A DNA stretch of 64,000 bases, taken from contig URIR01000004.1 in the NCBI GenBank assembly GCA_900547955.1, forward strand, positions 1 to 64,000, read 5' to 3'. Under the pieces are notes generated by a model. The model was not told the DNA's origin. It made no database searches and saw only the letters and a list, made by a program, of their open reading frames with translations. Shown piece after piece: positions 53,728 to 62,718 of this stretch (positions are counted from its first letter, which is position 1; every line of letters starts with the position of its first letter). The position numbers were made by a program, and so were the translations under genes. This stretch comes from an uncultured Eubacteriales bacterium. Lineage in GTDB: Bacteria > Bacillota > Clostridia > Christensenellales > QALW01.

Positions 53728-54762
53728 TCAACTCTCCGCCGAAAACAGCATATCTATAGCCTCGGCCAGAAGCTCGGCGGAATACATTACTTCTTCTAAT
53801 GTGTTATAATGATTGCCCATCTCAATTAATACCGAACCATCGCATAAATGCTGATTGTACCTGTTGGTCTTCATATTGACATCCTTGCACAAATAATCGT
53901 TCATGCCGTTCAGATAATCGGTAAGGGTCTGCGCTATCTTTAAATTATATTGCCAGTTGGGCTTAATGTCAAATCTATTCCCCTCAGTACCCTCAGCCGT
54001 ACCTATAACAAACATTATTCTGGCCGCATCCCTGCCGTTTACCTCCGCCGTATTGACCGGCTTTTTAACGGTGTTATACGCATCTCTGTGAAGGTCGATA
54101 ACCAAATCAAATTCTCCCTCCTCCTTTAAATGCTTTTCCACCGTTTTTAGAGAGCGCTCATAGGCGGTATAAAATCCGGGAGAAATATGGTCTGTCTTGT
54201 CATGAATAACCGTATAGCCCATATCGGTAAGCTGCTGGGTCAATACCTCGCCCACCTTAACAATACTGTATTCCTGGTCATATGTACGTCCTTCGCTCGT
54301 TTCCTTATATACGTCGTCCGCCTGCTTCTTAAAGGATTCGTCATTATGCGTGTGATATATAAGTATCTTTATATCTTCCTTTTCTCCCTTTAAATCCAAA
54401 GGCTCCAATTTCAAGCCCTCAGTTATCTTCTCTACCTCCATTTTCAGACTGTCCGAAATTTCTTCCCCGCCGAAAATAATATCGTCCTCAGGCGCCCAAA
54501 GGGATAATTCGTCGTCTGGAAAGCTGCCTTTAACTATGGAGGCGGGGGAAGAAACGTCCACCCCGAAAATAACCCGGCCCGCAATAGCGCCCAGCCTGTC
54601 CAGCACCCTTGAAAAGGCGCTTTTAGGCTGGGCGTAGTAATCCGCCTGAACGCTTAAGGAATCTGTTGAAGCAGGCTTGCTTATTAAAAAAAGCACGACT
54701 GATATTAAAACCGTAAATTTTACGGCAGTCTTAAAAAAGGAAAAGATTTTATTTCCCAGCAT
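53728..54762 (-). CDS. spoIIP: Stage II sporulation protein P
   Basis: 344 residues with an N-terminal membrane anchor (FTVLISVVLFLISKP). The amidase domain carries zinc ligands in ILIYHTHNDESF (about 130), DLVIDLHRDA (about 220) and the catalytic Glu in SVLIEMGNHYNTLEE (about 310). SpoIIP cuts peptide stems from glycan strands during engulfment, with SpoIID and SpoIIM. SD GAGGGG. Confidence 0.95.
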   Translation of the reverse strand: MLGNKIFSFFKTAVKFTVLISVVLFLISKPASTDSLSVQADYYAQPKSAFSRVLDRLGAIAGRVIFGVDVSSPASIVKGSFPDDELSLWAPEDDIIFGGEEISDSLKMEVEKITEGLKLEPLDLKGEKEDIKILIYHTHNDESFKKQADDVYKETSEGRTYDQEYSIVKVGEVLTQQLTDMGYTVIHDKTDHISPGFYTAYERSLKTVEKHLKEEGEFDLVIDLHRDAYNTVKKPVNTAEVNGRDAARIMFVIGTAEGTEGNRFDIKPNWQYNLKIAQTLTDYLNGMNDYLCKDVNMKTNRYNQHLCDGSVLIEMGNHYNTLEEVMYSAELLAEAIDMLFSAES

Positions 54763-54827
54763 AAATATCCCCTCTTCTCAAGTAAATTACATAGATATTT
54801 TTATGCCGGACATTTCTATTATATTAC

Positions 54828-55739
54828 TTAGTACATAAAATCCCTAATCTCCTCCATATTAACCCCGTCGTGCAGCGCCAAATTCAGCCCGTCCGCCAGC
54901 ATGCGTGAACAATCCTCAATAATAATATCTATTTCCTTGGGGGTAACTATCAGCTCCTTAATATTTTCATTTATATAGTCCTCTGCCGAAAGGCGCAGCC
55001 TTCCGTCGTTACTGCGCTCCAAAAAATCTTCAAGCACCGAGGATGCGTAAACTACCATGGGAATACCCAAAGCGTACACCGGGATTCCCAAAGTCTCCCT
55101 ATTGATTCCGCAGCGCTTATTCCCTACGCCCGCGCCCGGCGCTATACCCGTATTGCTCATCTGAATAGTATCTCTTATCCGTTGAACGCTGGCGGCGGCA
55201 AGAGAATCTATAGCTATAACATACTGAGGATTTATTTTTTCGCACAGCGCAGAAATTATATCAGAGCTTTCTATGCCGGTCGCTCCCAATACTCCGGGCG
55301 CTATGGCGCAGACAGAATTTACCCGGCTGTCCACCTGATCAGGTATCATTTTTAACAAATGCCGCGTAACCATAAGCTTATTTACTGTTTTAGGTCCAAG
55401 CGCGTCGGGCGTCATTTTTGCATTTCCCAGGCCCACAACCAATACCGTTTTCCCCTTCTCAGGCCTGGGCAGCAATTCCTTAAGCTGCTCTGATACAGCT
55501 TTGCCTATAAGCCCGTGATGCTCCGAATCCCTGTTGGCAATATATTCGGCGTTTATCGTTATATATGTCCCCTTTTGCTTATCCAACCTTTTAGCGGCCT
55601 CGTCAGTAAGAATTTCCACCTTCGTCACCTTTATATCCTTATTAATTGACCGGCTCTCTGATTTTATGCCGTCGGATACGCCGCCCCGCGAGGTATGATA
55701 CTCAAACGCTTCTTTAGCTAAATCCGTTCTTAAAGACAT
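54828..55739 (-). CDS. gpr: Spore germination protease Gpr
   Basis: 303 residues from ATG 55739 (GGAG upstream). SLRTDLAKEAFEYHTSRGGVSDGI is the propeptide region of the A25 peptidases, and VVGLGNAKMTPDALGPKTVNKL and IDSLAAASVQRI are family signatures. It degrades small acid-soluble proteins on germination. A perfect forespore promoter lies just upstream. Confidence 0.96.
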   Translation of the reverse strand: MSLRTDLAKEAFEYHTSRGGVSDGIKSESRSINKDIKVTKVEILTDEAAKRLDKQKGTYITINAEYIANRDSEHHGLIGKAVSEQLKELLPRPEKGKTVLVVGLGNAKMTPDALGPKTVNKLMVTRHLLKMIPDQVDSRVNSVCAIAPGVLGATGIESSDIISALCEKINPQYVIAIDSLAAASVQRIRDTIQMSNTGIAPGAGVGNKRCGINRETLGIPVYALGIPMVVYASSVLEDFLERSNDGRLRLSAEDYINENIKELIVTPKEIDIIIEDCSRMLADGLNLALHDGVNMEEIRDFMY

Positions 55740-55779
55740 TGTCAATCACTCCATTTACGCTGAAATCTTCTATAAACCG

Positions 55780-55809
55780 CATTTTAGCCAAATATAATTT
55801 CAATTATGC
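55780..55809 (-). promoter_or_regulatory. Sigma-F/sigma-G promoter of gpr
   Basis: Minus-strand GCATA, 15 bp, GGCTAAAATG: a complete match to GYATA-N15-GGNNANAWTR, about 40 bp before the gpr start. Confidence 0.88.
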
Positions 55810-55819
55810 AAAAAAACTA

Positions 55820-55848
55820 TTGCGCTAAATAAATATTTGTGCTAACAT
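55820..55848 (+). promoter_or_regulatory. Sigma-A promoter of rpsT
   Basis: TTGCGC, 17 bp, TAACAT, ending 32 nt before the rpsT ATG. The -35 starts only 10 bp from the -35 of the divergent gpr promoter. Confidence 0.65.
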
Positions 55849-55880
55849 GTATTAGTCAACGCAGCAGAGGGGGTGAATCC

Positions 55881-56135
55881 ATGGCTAACATCAAATCGGC
55901 GAAAAAACGGATTTTGGTGAACAATAAGAAAAATCTGCGCAACCGTTCTATCAAATCCGCGCTTAAAACGGTTATTAAAAAATATGACGCTGCCGTCGCA
56001 TCGGGAGATAAAGAGCTTGCCGCTTCTATGCTGCCTCAAGTATCAAGCGCTATAGATAAGGCCGCGGCTAAAGGCGTAATCCATAAAAATGCCGCAAACC
56101 GCAAGAAATCACAGCTTGCTTCCAAACTGGCCTGA
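55881..56135 (+). CDS. rpsT: Ribosomal protein S20
   Basis: 84 residues from ATG 55881 (SD GAGGGGGTG). MANIKSAKKRILVNNKKNLRN and the repeated Lys/Ala helices match S20, a primary 16S rRNA-binding protein. Divergent from gpr, the usual clostridial arrangement. Confidence 0.97.
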   Translation: MANIKSAKKRILVNNKKNLRNRSIKSALKTVIKKYDAAVASGDKELAASMLPQVSSAIDKAAAKGVIHKNAANRKKSQLASKLA

Positions 56136-56159
56136 TTGTAAACGGATATAATGCTCTTT

Positions 56160-56183
56160 AAGGCGTCTTTTTAAGGACGCCTT
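56160..56183 (+). terminator. Terminator after rpsT
   Basis: AAGGCGTC/GACGCCTT stem with an 8-base loop, 25 bp past the stop; the T tract is weak (AATTATTTTA). Confidence 0.7.
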
Positions 56184-56209
56184 AATTATTTTATAAAAAG
56201 GATACTATA

Positions 56210-56539
56210 ATGGCAACCTTTGATGATTTTATAAAACTGGATATCCGCGTAGGAACGATTATAAGCGCGCTGCCCTTCAAAAACGCCAAAAAGCCCGCAT
56301 ATAAGCTGAAAATTGATTTAGGTAATAAAATAGGAATTAAAAGCTCCTCCGCTCAAATAACCCAAAATTACAGCCCGTCTGAATTAATAGGTAGGCAGGT
56401 GCTTGCAGTAGTAAATCTTCCCCCAAAGCAAATTGCAGACTTTATTTCGGAGGTATTGGTGCTGGGCGTATACTCCAAAAGCGGAGTGATTCTAATTACG
56501 CCTGAGCAAAAGACAGAAAACGGAGATAAGCTGGGCTGA
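56210..56539 (+). CDS. csaA: CsaA-type tRNA-binding protein
   Basis: 109 residues. FIKLDIRVGTIISA, then KIDLGNKIGIKSSSAQI, YSPSELIGRQVLAVVNLPPKQI and SEVLVLG match the CsaA/MetRS-beta OB-fold family. CsaA dimers bind tRNA and have chaperone-like activity. Cytoplasmic. SD AAAGGAT. Confidence 0.9.
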   Translation: MATFDDFIKLDIRVGTIISALPFKNAKKPAYKLKIDLGNKIGIKSSSAQITQNYSPSELIGRQVLAVVNLPPKQIADFISEVLVLGVYSKSGVILITPEQKTENGDKLG

Positions 56540-56585
56540 ATACCGCCGGCGCGCCTCTATATTTTAAAGAAAGGAGCTATTAATA

Positions 56586-57110
56586 ATGCTGGAAAAGCTT
56601 AGAGCAGATGATTTTGAAAACGTATTTGAAATAATGAAGGACAGCTTTCCAAAGGACGAATACCGGCCCTTTGAAGAACAGAAAGCTCTTTTAGAGGTAC
56701 CCGAATATCAAATTTACGCCTTCAGAAACAGCGAAGCTCAGACTATAAAAGCATTTATAGCGGTTTGGAATTTTAGCTCAACAGTATTTATCGAGCATTT
56801 CGCTGTAAATAGTGAGTACAGAAACTGCGGCTTAGGCTCAAAAATGCTTAAGGAGCTGACTGACAAGCTGAAAAAGCCCTTGTGTTTGGAAGTGGAGCTG
56901 CCTAAGGACCAAATTTCTGCAAGACGAATAGAATTTTATAAGCGCAATAATTTCTTTTTAAACGAATATCCATATATAATGCCGCCGGTTTCCAAAGGAC
57001 GAAAGCCTTTAAATATGCAAATAATGACCTCAGGCAGGCCTATAAGCCAAAATGAGTTTGAGGAAATAAAAGCTCTGTTATACTCCAGAGTTTATAATTG
57101 CCCTATATAA
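56586..57110 (+). CDS. GNAT family N-acetyltransferase
   Basis: 174 residues. The GNAT fold is visible: EHFAVNSEYRNCGLGSKMLKELTD holds the acetyl-CoA loop (R-N-x-G-L-G), followed by ARRIEFYKRNNFFL. Substrate unknown. SD AAAGGAG. It converges with the patatin gene across a long palindromic terminator. Confidence 0.88.
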   Translation: MLEKLRADDFENVFEIMKDSFPKDEYRPFEEQKALLEVPEYQIYAFRNSEAQTIKAFIAVWNFSSTVFIEHFAVNSEYRNCGLGSKMLKELTDKLKKPLCLEVELPKDQISARRIEFYKRNNFFLNEYPYIMPPVSKGRKPLNMQIMTSGRPISQNEFEEIKALLYSRVYNCPI

Positions 57111-57124
57111 ATCTATATAATTTC

Positions 57125-57176
57125 AAAACGCTCCCCTATAATTGTTAAAATATTAACAATTATAGGGGAGCGTTTT
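57125..57176. terminator. Perfect 52-bp palindromic bidirectional terminator
   Basis: A 24-bp perfect stem (AAAACGCTCCCC..., mirrored) with a 4-base AATA loop, flanked by A and T runs, lies between the convergent GNAT and patatin genes. Confidence 0.9.
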
Positions 57177-57200
57177 ATACTTTCCTAAGCTGCTCTAATT

Positions 57201-58052
57201 TTAACCGTTCTCCAAAAAACTCTTTAATTCAGGATACGCATTCTGAGCATCGTTATAGCCGTCTTTATAAAGCGCCTCTAATTTATCCCGGTCCTTTTCC
57301 AAAAGGCCTATATGCACAGCCTGTTTAGGACGTATTACAAATACGCTGCCCTCATCCTCTTTCTGATGTATAAAATCCAGCGTCTGATTATAGTTGTCAT
57401 GCCTTTCTTCCAGCCGTTTTATCAGCTCAGGGCAGTCGCTGTATTTTAAGCGTATTATCCTGGCCAGCTTGTTTGGTCTCTTTCTATAGCTTTTATCTCT
57501 GGTAAGCACAAGCACATTCTTTGCATTTCCGTCCATTATGGATTTTTTCAACGGTATTGAATCGGAAATTCCGCCGTCCAGATACTCCTCATTATTTATA
57601 ATTACCCGTCTGGCCAGCAGAGGAAGCGAACTGCTGGCTCGTACTGCCTTTATATCCTCGTGCATATCTTTAATTCTAAAATATTCAGGCTTGCCCGTCC
57701 TGCAATTTGTTGCAACAGCGTAAAAACGGCATGGATTTTTTTCAAATGCCTGATAGTCATATGGAATAAGCTTATTTGGAATAATATCATATAGCATTTC
57801 AACGCCGAATAAATCGCCCGTAGTAACAAGACTGTGCACGCTGCAATATCTCTTATCCTTTAAAAAATCCACATTTGTGGCAAACGCACGCCCTCTCTGT
57901 CCTGAAAGATAGCTGCACGCGTGACACGCACCTGCTGAAACGCCGTAACATGACGAAAATTCTATATTTTTATCCAAAAAGAAATCCAGCACGCCGGCTG
58001 TATACACTCCGCGCATTCCTCCGCCTTCAAGTATTAAACCTACGTCATACAT
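57201..58052 (-). CDS. Patatin-like phospholipase (YjjU/RssA-like)
   Basis: 283 residues from ATG 58052 (SD GGGAGGG). Oxyanion motif EGGGMRGVYTAG (about 8-19), nucleophile GVSAGA (about 39-44) and catalytic Asp in DGGISDSIP (about 157-165) are all present. Cytoplasmic or membrane-associated lipid acyl hydrolase of the bacterial patatin type; substrate unknown. Confidence 0.92.
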   Translation of the reverse strand: MYDVGLILEGGGMRGVYTAGVLDFFLDKNIEFSSCYGVSAGACHACSYLSGQRGRAFATNVDFLKDKRYCSVHSLVTTGDLFGVEMLYDIIPNKLIPYDYQAFEKNPCRFYAVATNCRTGKPEYFRIKDMHEDIKAVRASSSLPLLARRVIINNEEYLDGGISDSIPLKKSIMDGNAKNVLVLTRDKSYRKRPNKLARIIRLKYSDCPELIKRLEERHDNYNQTLDFIHQKEDEGSVFVIRPKQAVHIGLLEKDRDKLEALYKDGYNDAQNAYPELKSFLENG

Positions 58053-58337
58053 AGTTTTTTGTCCCTCCCGCAATTTATTATAGCATATAACTAACCGGCG
58101 CGTACCCATCAAAATGAAATATATGCGTTAAAACGCCGTTCTCTTATATGCATGAATCAGAGTGCAATGACGGCGAAATTATACCTTTTTGAATTCATGT
58201 CCCCTTACTAATTATGAATAAAACATAAATATTACGGTTAAAATTCAATTTTGCTTTTATTTACCGTATTTTATCTTGATTTTTTAGGCAACAATTATTA
58301 TAATATTAACAACTTGATTTTTGGGATGAAGGAAATA

Positions 58338-59447
58338 ATGAGTTTTCAGGAAAGCTTTGCGAATATCACGTCTGAACAGTTTAAAAACGGCATATGTCGG
58401 CTTTATATACAAGAATATCCATTTACTGTCGAGCTTACGGAAAATAATATTGAAATCAAATTCCCCTTTAACCAAAAGCAGGGCGCATATGTGTATTCTC
58501 TTTCTGAAGAAATTAAAAATTTCTTCTGCAATAATTCCGAAATACTTAATTCCGAGCAGGACTTAGCTTTAGAACAGGCTAACGAATTGGACATAGCAAT
58601 TGTAAACGCACAAACGCACAAGGCTATCCCTCCGCAGACTGAAAAAAAATATACTACTACTTCTTCCAGGCGCTATTCCCAAAGCGCTTCTATTAAAGCC
58701 AGAAAAATCACGCTTTCAGAAGACGCCAAAAGTAGTAGCCTTGAATTTTTAAACGAGCAGGAATTATTTTCTCATGAATGGGACGGTATGTTTTATTATA
58801 TCTCCTTTTTTGCTTCTCCGAATGCCAAAACCGCGGCGTTATGCGTAAAGCTATTGGAAACTATAGCGGAATTTTTAAAGGCTGCGGATATTGAACCGGA
58901 CGTCTGCGCTTTGTGCGGTGAAAAAGGTGCGCAAAGCGGGTTCATTATTGAAGGCGCGCTCTGCGCGGCGCATATGCAATGCGCCTCTGGGCGCTCGTCC
59001 AAGCGTTCTTTGCCCCGTTTGATATGCGCCTATCTCACCGCCGCTGCCTTTTGCGCTGTTGCCGCTCTTTCCTTTATACCCCTATGCCGCTATAATATTA
59101 TGCCGTCTGTCGCCGGAATACCCATGGGCCTTTTAGGAGCGCTGGGCTTTTGGCTTATGGATAAAAAAAATGCGCCCAACAGATGGATAATGCTTATAAT
59201 TTACGCCGTGCTAGGCAGCGCGGCCAATTTCTGCGGCGATTATCTTTTTTTAATTCAAAGCGGCTCAAATTTTGATTTTGTCGCTACTTTTACCTACTCC
59301 CTCAATATTATAAACTCTGTTTTTGATATAATATGCTGCGTTATTATAGCGCATTTCAGTTCTATAATTATTTACGACCTTTTATATAAAAAGCTCAGTA
59401 TAAGAAAACCCGATAAAAAGCTTGCAGACCACCAAAACGCGCGTTAA
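58338..59447 (+). CDS. Zinc-site multipass membrane protein of unknown function
   Basis: 369 residues from ATG 58338 (SD GAAGGAAAT; open frame upstream is noncoding). An N-terminal soluble part of about 220 residues ends in a cysteine/histidine cluster CALCGEKGAQ...GALCAAHMQC, probably a zinc ribbon. Four to five transmembrane helices follow (about 235-350) and a basic tail. No family recognised. It is upstream of the TraB-like gene on the same strand; a shared transcript is possible. Confidence 0.7.
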   Translation: MSFQESFANITSEQFKNGICRLYIQEYPFTVELTENNIEIKFPFNQKQGAYVYSLSEEIKNFFCNNSEILNSEQDLALEQANELDIAIVNAQTHKAIPPQTEKKYTTTSSRRYSQSASIKARKITLSEDAKSSSLEFLNEQELFSHEWDGMFYYISFFASPNAKTAALCVKLLETIAEFLKAADIEPDVCALCGEKGAQSGFIIEGALCAAHMQCASGRSSKRSLPRLICAYLTAAAFCAVAALSFIPLCRYNIMPSVAGIPMGLLGALGFWLMDKKNAPNRWIMLIIYAVLGSAANFCGDYLFLIQSGSNFDFVATFTYSLNIINSVFDIICCVIIAHFSSIIIYDLLYKKLSIRKPDKKLADHQNAR

Positions 59448-59507
59448 ACACTTCTTCTTTCCACAAATTGACTTAAGCACATTTTAATATTCACAAGGGG
59501 ATATTTT

Positions 59508-60449
59508 ATGTTTTTCAAATTACGAAAGCTAATAGCGTATACGTTGGTTTTGCTTATTCTATGCGCAGTTTTTTCCGGCTGCGCCGTACAAACCGCCTAC
59601 ACTCCTCTTATTTACAAGCTTCAGGCCGATAACGGTGCGGTACTATATCTTTTCGGCTCAATACATATAGGCGACGAAGACACATATCCTCTGCCTCAAA
59701 CAATTACGGACGCTTACAGCGCCAGCGATTATCTTGCTGTCGAATGCGATATTCTGGCATATGAATCAGATTTATCCGCCGTTACGCAAATAGCCCAGCA
59801 AATGATTTGCGAGCCGGGTAAACGCATATATGATTATGTCGGAGAAGAAAATTACAATTCCGCCGTACAGCTTCTTAAAAATTACGACCTTTATTACGAG
59901 GAATACGATTATTTCAAGCCTGTTTTCTGGATTTCACTACTGGGGGAAATCCCCGTTAATCTATCCCAGCTTGACGCCGAAATGGGTATTGACCGGCATT
60001 TTCTCCAAATGGCCAAAAAAGACGGCAAGCCCATACTGGAAATTGAAAGCGTACAGCAGCAAATAAATATGCAGCTTAATTATTCCGAGCCTCTGCAAAC
60101 GCTGCTTTTCGAGCAAAGCCTGACCGACCCCGCAGGACAGGGGTTAGCTGTAAAATTAATGTATCAAAATTGGAGACAAGGCAGCAAGCTCCCCTTAACA
60201 AGCGAAATGGATTATTCCCGCGAACAGTTTATACAGCTCTACGGCGAAGCTCAAAGCAGTCTTTATCACGAATATTATTATGAGCTGGGCGAAAAGCGCA
60301 ACATAAAAATGGCCGACGCAGCGGAGCAATATTTAAATGAAGCTAAAAACGTATTCTATGTAGTAGGCGCAGCTCATATAAGCGGAAAAAAAGGTATAGT
60401 ATCCCTTCTCCGTCAAAGAGGCTATACCGTTGAAAAAATTGAATATTAA
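59508..60449 (+). CDS. TraB/GumN family lipoprotein (TIKI-like hydrolase)
   Basis: 313 residues. Signal peptide with lipobox FSGC (about residue 25). LFGSIHIGDEDTYPLP (about 48-63) and VGAAHISGKKGIVSLLRQRG (near the end) are the two conserved GxxH motifs of the TraB/PrgY/GumN family, thought to be metallopeptidases. Its location outside the membrane fits. Substrate unknown. SD AAGGGG. Confidence 0.9.
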   Translation: MFFKLRKLIAYTLVLLILCAVFSGCAVQTAYTPLIYKLQADNGAVLYLFGSIHIGDEDTYPLPQTITDAYSASDYLAVECDILAYESDLSAVTQIAQQMICEPGKRIYDYVGEENYNSAVQLLKNYDLYYEEYDYFKPVFWISLLGEIPVNLSQLDAEMGIDRHFLQMAKKDGKPILEIESVQQQINMQLNYSEPLQTLLFEQSLTDPAGQGLAVKLMYQNWRQGSKLPLTSEMDYSREQFIQLYGEAQSSLYHEYYYELGEKRNIKMADAAEQYLNEAKNVFYVVGAAHISGKKGIVSLLRQRGYTVEKIEY

Positions 60450-60450
60450 T

Positions 60451-60972
60451 TCAATAATGGTTTTTAAATATTTTTAAGCGCTCTGCAAATGCAATAAAAT
60501 AACGCGCACAATATTCATACAGCCAGATAAAGAACGCTATCGCCGCCTGAGCTATGGCAGCCAGCGCCCAAAACGGCAGAATTTCTACGGCTCCCGGTCC
60601 CAGCAGCGCCCGTGCGGCAAAATATGCTGCGATGCCAGCCGCTTCGCAATAAACAGCCAATAATGCAAAATACGCCGTCCTGCTGCGCCAATGCTGAAAC
60701 AAATGACGCATAAGAGGAAAAAGCCCGAAAAACAAGCCGTATGCAAGAAAATACACAGGATTGGGAATAAGCAAAAAAATCAGGGCCGTACAAGCCGCAT
60801 AACAGGCAACAGAGGCCAGGACCGCTCTGTCCTTAAGCAAAATCAACGGCAAAAAAGCAACCGCAGCAAAGGCTGCCAATCGGCCGCCCGGCAAAAGATA
60901 TGAAACATATATAATTATAAGCGTAAGAGCGGTTATCAGCCCTCCGCGCGCTATATATACTGACTTTTTCAT
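60451..60972 (-). CDS. Small multipass membrane protein
   Basis: 173 residues with five to six transmembrane segments, starting MKKSVYIARGGLITALTLIIIYVSY. The N-terminus and the IPNPVYFLAYGLFFGLFPL segment resemble the S-component-like membrane proteins of Clostridia, but no ligand motif is clear and no ECF ATPases are nearby. The SD is weak. It follows the J-domain gene by 12 bp. Confidence 0.7.
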   Translation of the reverse strand: MKKSVYIARGGLITALTLIIIYVSYLLPGGRLAAFAAVAFLPLILLKDRAVLASVACYAACTALIFLLIPNPVYFLAYGLFFGLFPLMRHLFQHWRSRTAYFALLAVYCEAAGIAAYFAARALLGPGAVEILPFWALAAIAQAAIAFFIWLYEYCARYFIAFAERLKIFKNHY

Positions 60973-60984
60973 ATTTTATTAATC

Positions 60985-61602
60985 TCAGCAGCAGGATATA
61001 AGGTCTCCGCCCATGCACTCGCAGCAGGTATCTGCAACGCAGAGGCCGGTACATAAATCGCACCCATTGCATTCGCGCCCTGAAGAAGCGCCCCGCTGAT
61101 AATAGCCTGAGCGCGAAGAATACTCCCTAAAAGCCTGAGCATATTCTCCGTTTTGAGGATCCATGCGGCATGCCTGAGCCAAATGCTGTACAGCCTCGTT
61201 ATGCCAGCCTCTTCGACTGTAAATCATACCCATAAGAAAATACCATTCTGCAGGCCGCTCACTCATTGCTTTAAGCAGGCGCTCCGCCTCATTAATGTCG
61301 CCGGCATTAATTTTTGCCCTTACTGACGCAAATTCCGGACTTGCAGAGCCCGAATAGGACGAGCCCGAGGAATAAGACGAGCCTGCGCCGCCGCCAGAAG
61401 AATAGCCTCTATTCTGCGAACGCATCTTTTGTATCATATCATACGCTTCATTTATTTCCTTCATTTTACCTTCGGCAAGATCGGATAAAGGATTATCCCT
61501 ATATTGATCGGGATGATATTTTCTCACAGCCGCATGATATGCGGCCTTAATCTCTGCATCCGTAGCGTTTTCATTTACGCCCAAAACCTTGTATGGATCC
61601 AT
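60985..61602 (-). CDS. J-domain protein with cysteine-rich C-terminus
   Basis: 205 residues. An N-terminal J domain (MDPYKVLGVNENATDAEIKA; HPD at about 31-33), a Ser/Gly-rich linker (about 68-85), a TPR-like helical part (NAGDINEAERLL and later), then a tail with eleven cysteines in the last 35 residues (CNGCDLCTGLC, then TCCEC and a final CC). J domains recruit DnaK; the tail may bind metal or lie at a membrane. Its stop is followed closely by a small membrane protein. SD is a weak A/G-rich stretch. Confidence 0.85.
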   Translation of the reverse strand: MDPYKVLGVNENATDAEIKAAYHAAVRKYHPDQYRDNPLSDLAEGKMKEINEAYDMIQKMRSQNRGYSSGGGAGSSYSSGSSYSGSASPEFASVRAKINAGDINEAERLLKAMSERPAEWYFLMGMIYSRRGWHNEAVQHLAQACRMDPQNGEYAQAFREYSSRSGYYQRGASSGRECNGCDLCTGLCVADTCCECMGGDLISCC

Positions 61603-62440
61603 CTTTTTCTTCCCTCGTCTTTAATATTGCTATAGTTTTATCATGCATTCCATAACGGATAATATTACTTATTATCGGAGTATTCGCGCACGAAGGCAAT
61701 AATTCGCAGGCGCGTGACGCCGCATACAAAGAACAAAACAGCGTATCCTTTATCCATTCAGGAATTTCATCTTCGGATATTCCCCGGCGCTTGCTCTCTG
61801 CCGCAATAGGATTATAATTTCCCCGCCGCTCATCCTGCTCCATATCGTCATACGCGTCTATAATATATACCCATCTGGCAGTATTATAAGCTATCTCGTA
61901 GACTATACGCTTAAGCTCCTGAGTATTAATCAGCGGCGCCTCGGCCGCTAAACGCCCGCACATATCTGCAAATTCATGCGCAGCCTCGTCCAGCCGGCTA
62001 CAGCCGGCCTGTTCCAATTCGGATAATTTTTTCAAGCCGCTCTCTATTATATCGCCAGCCAGTACAGTTTTGCTGCGCGCGTTAAATTCAGCTTTATTTA
62101 ATAAAAGAAGGGCGGCTGAACGGGATTTCTGGCCGTCGGATATATCGTCTCTAAGCTTCCCGCAGCTTAACAGCACATTGAGCGCAGCGGCGTAATCCAG
62201 CGCCTCTCCGCAGGCATACGGCTTTTTCTTTAAATTCCATTTACATCGCTTGACCTTGATGTCCGCCTTGGCTTCAGGGTCGGTCAGCAGCGCATAAAAA
62301 GCAATGTCATAGCTTAAAAGAGCGCGCCCGATAAAGGTATATTGGCTCATTCCCCTGCATATTCCGCAGTAATAAGCCTTATACCTGGCGTATTCCTTAA
62401 CCTTTAATTCTTCGCTGGCAGTTCTGACATAGCCGAACAT
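61571..62440 (-). CDS. DUF5685 family protein
   Basis: 289 residues. MFGYVRTASEELKVKEYARYKAYYCGICRGM is the signature start, with a CGIC pair, followed by helical sequence and DAYDDMEQDERRGNYNPI, as in isoprenoid-synthase-like helical proteins. Its function is unknown. It overlaps the J-domain gene by 32 bases and the upstream DUF4282-like gene by one, so the three form an operon. SD GGGATAA. Confidence 0.8.
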   Translation of the reverse strand: MFGYVRTASEELKVKEYARYKAYYCGICRGMSQYTFIGRALLSYDIAFYALLTDPEAKADIKVKRCKWNLKKKPYACGEALDYAAALNVLLSCGKLRDDISDGQKSRSAALLLLNKAEFNARSKTVLAGDIIESGLKKLSELEQAGCSRLDEAAHEFADMCGRLAAEAPLINTQELKRIVYEIAYNTARWVYIIDAYDDMEQDERRGNYNPIAAESKRRGISEDEIPEWIKDTLFCSLYAASRACELLPSCANTPIISNIIRYGMHDKTIAILKTREEKDGSIQGFGRK

Positions 62441-62718
62441 TATTTATCCCTGATATCAAAAACAGCATTAACCAACTCAGCCAGCAGCCTGATTATTATA
62501 ACCTCAAAGGCTAACAAAAACGGAGCGGTTATAATTTTCCAAACGCCCGAAAGAATGCCGGCAGCAGCTCCCGAAAAGCACATGACAAACCCGCCTACAA
62601 TATTAGCCAGCATTGCAAAGGCCGCCACTATCAGCGCTGCATAATATGCAACGGTAACTATCTTTTTCCCGTAGCTAACCTTAAGACTGAGCATGCCTTT
62701 AAAATCAAAGCCATCCAT
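62440..62718 (-). CDS. DUF4282-like small membrane protein
   Basis: 92 residues with two to three transmembrane helices; FDFKGMLSLKVSYGKKIVTVAYYAA then LLAFEVIIIRLLAELVNAVFDI matches the DUF4282 pattern. Function unknown. It is the first gene of the operon with DUF5685 and the J-domain protein. SD AGGTGGG. Confidence 0.75.
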   Translation of the reverse strand: MDGFDFKGMLSLKVSYGKKIVTVAYYAALIVAAFAMLANIVGGFVMCFSGAAAGILSGVWKIITAPFLLAFEVIIIRLLAELVNAVFDIRDK

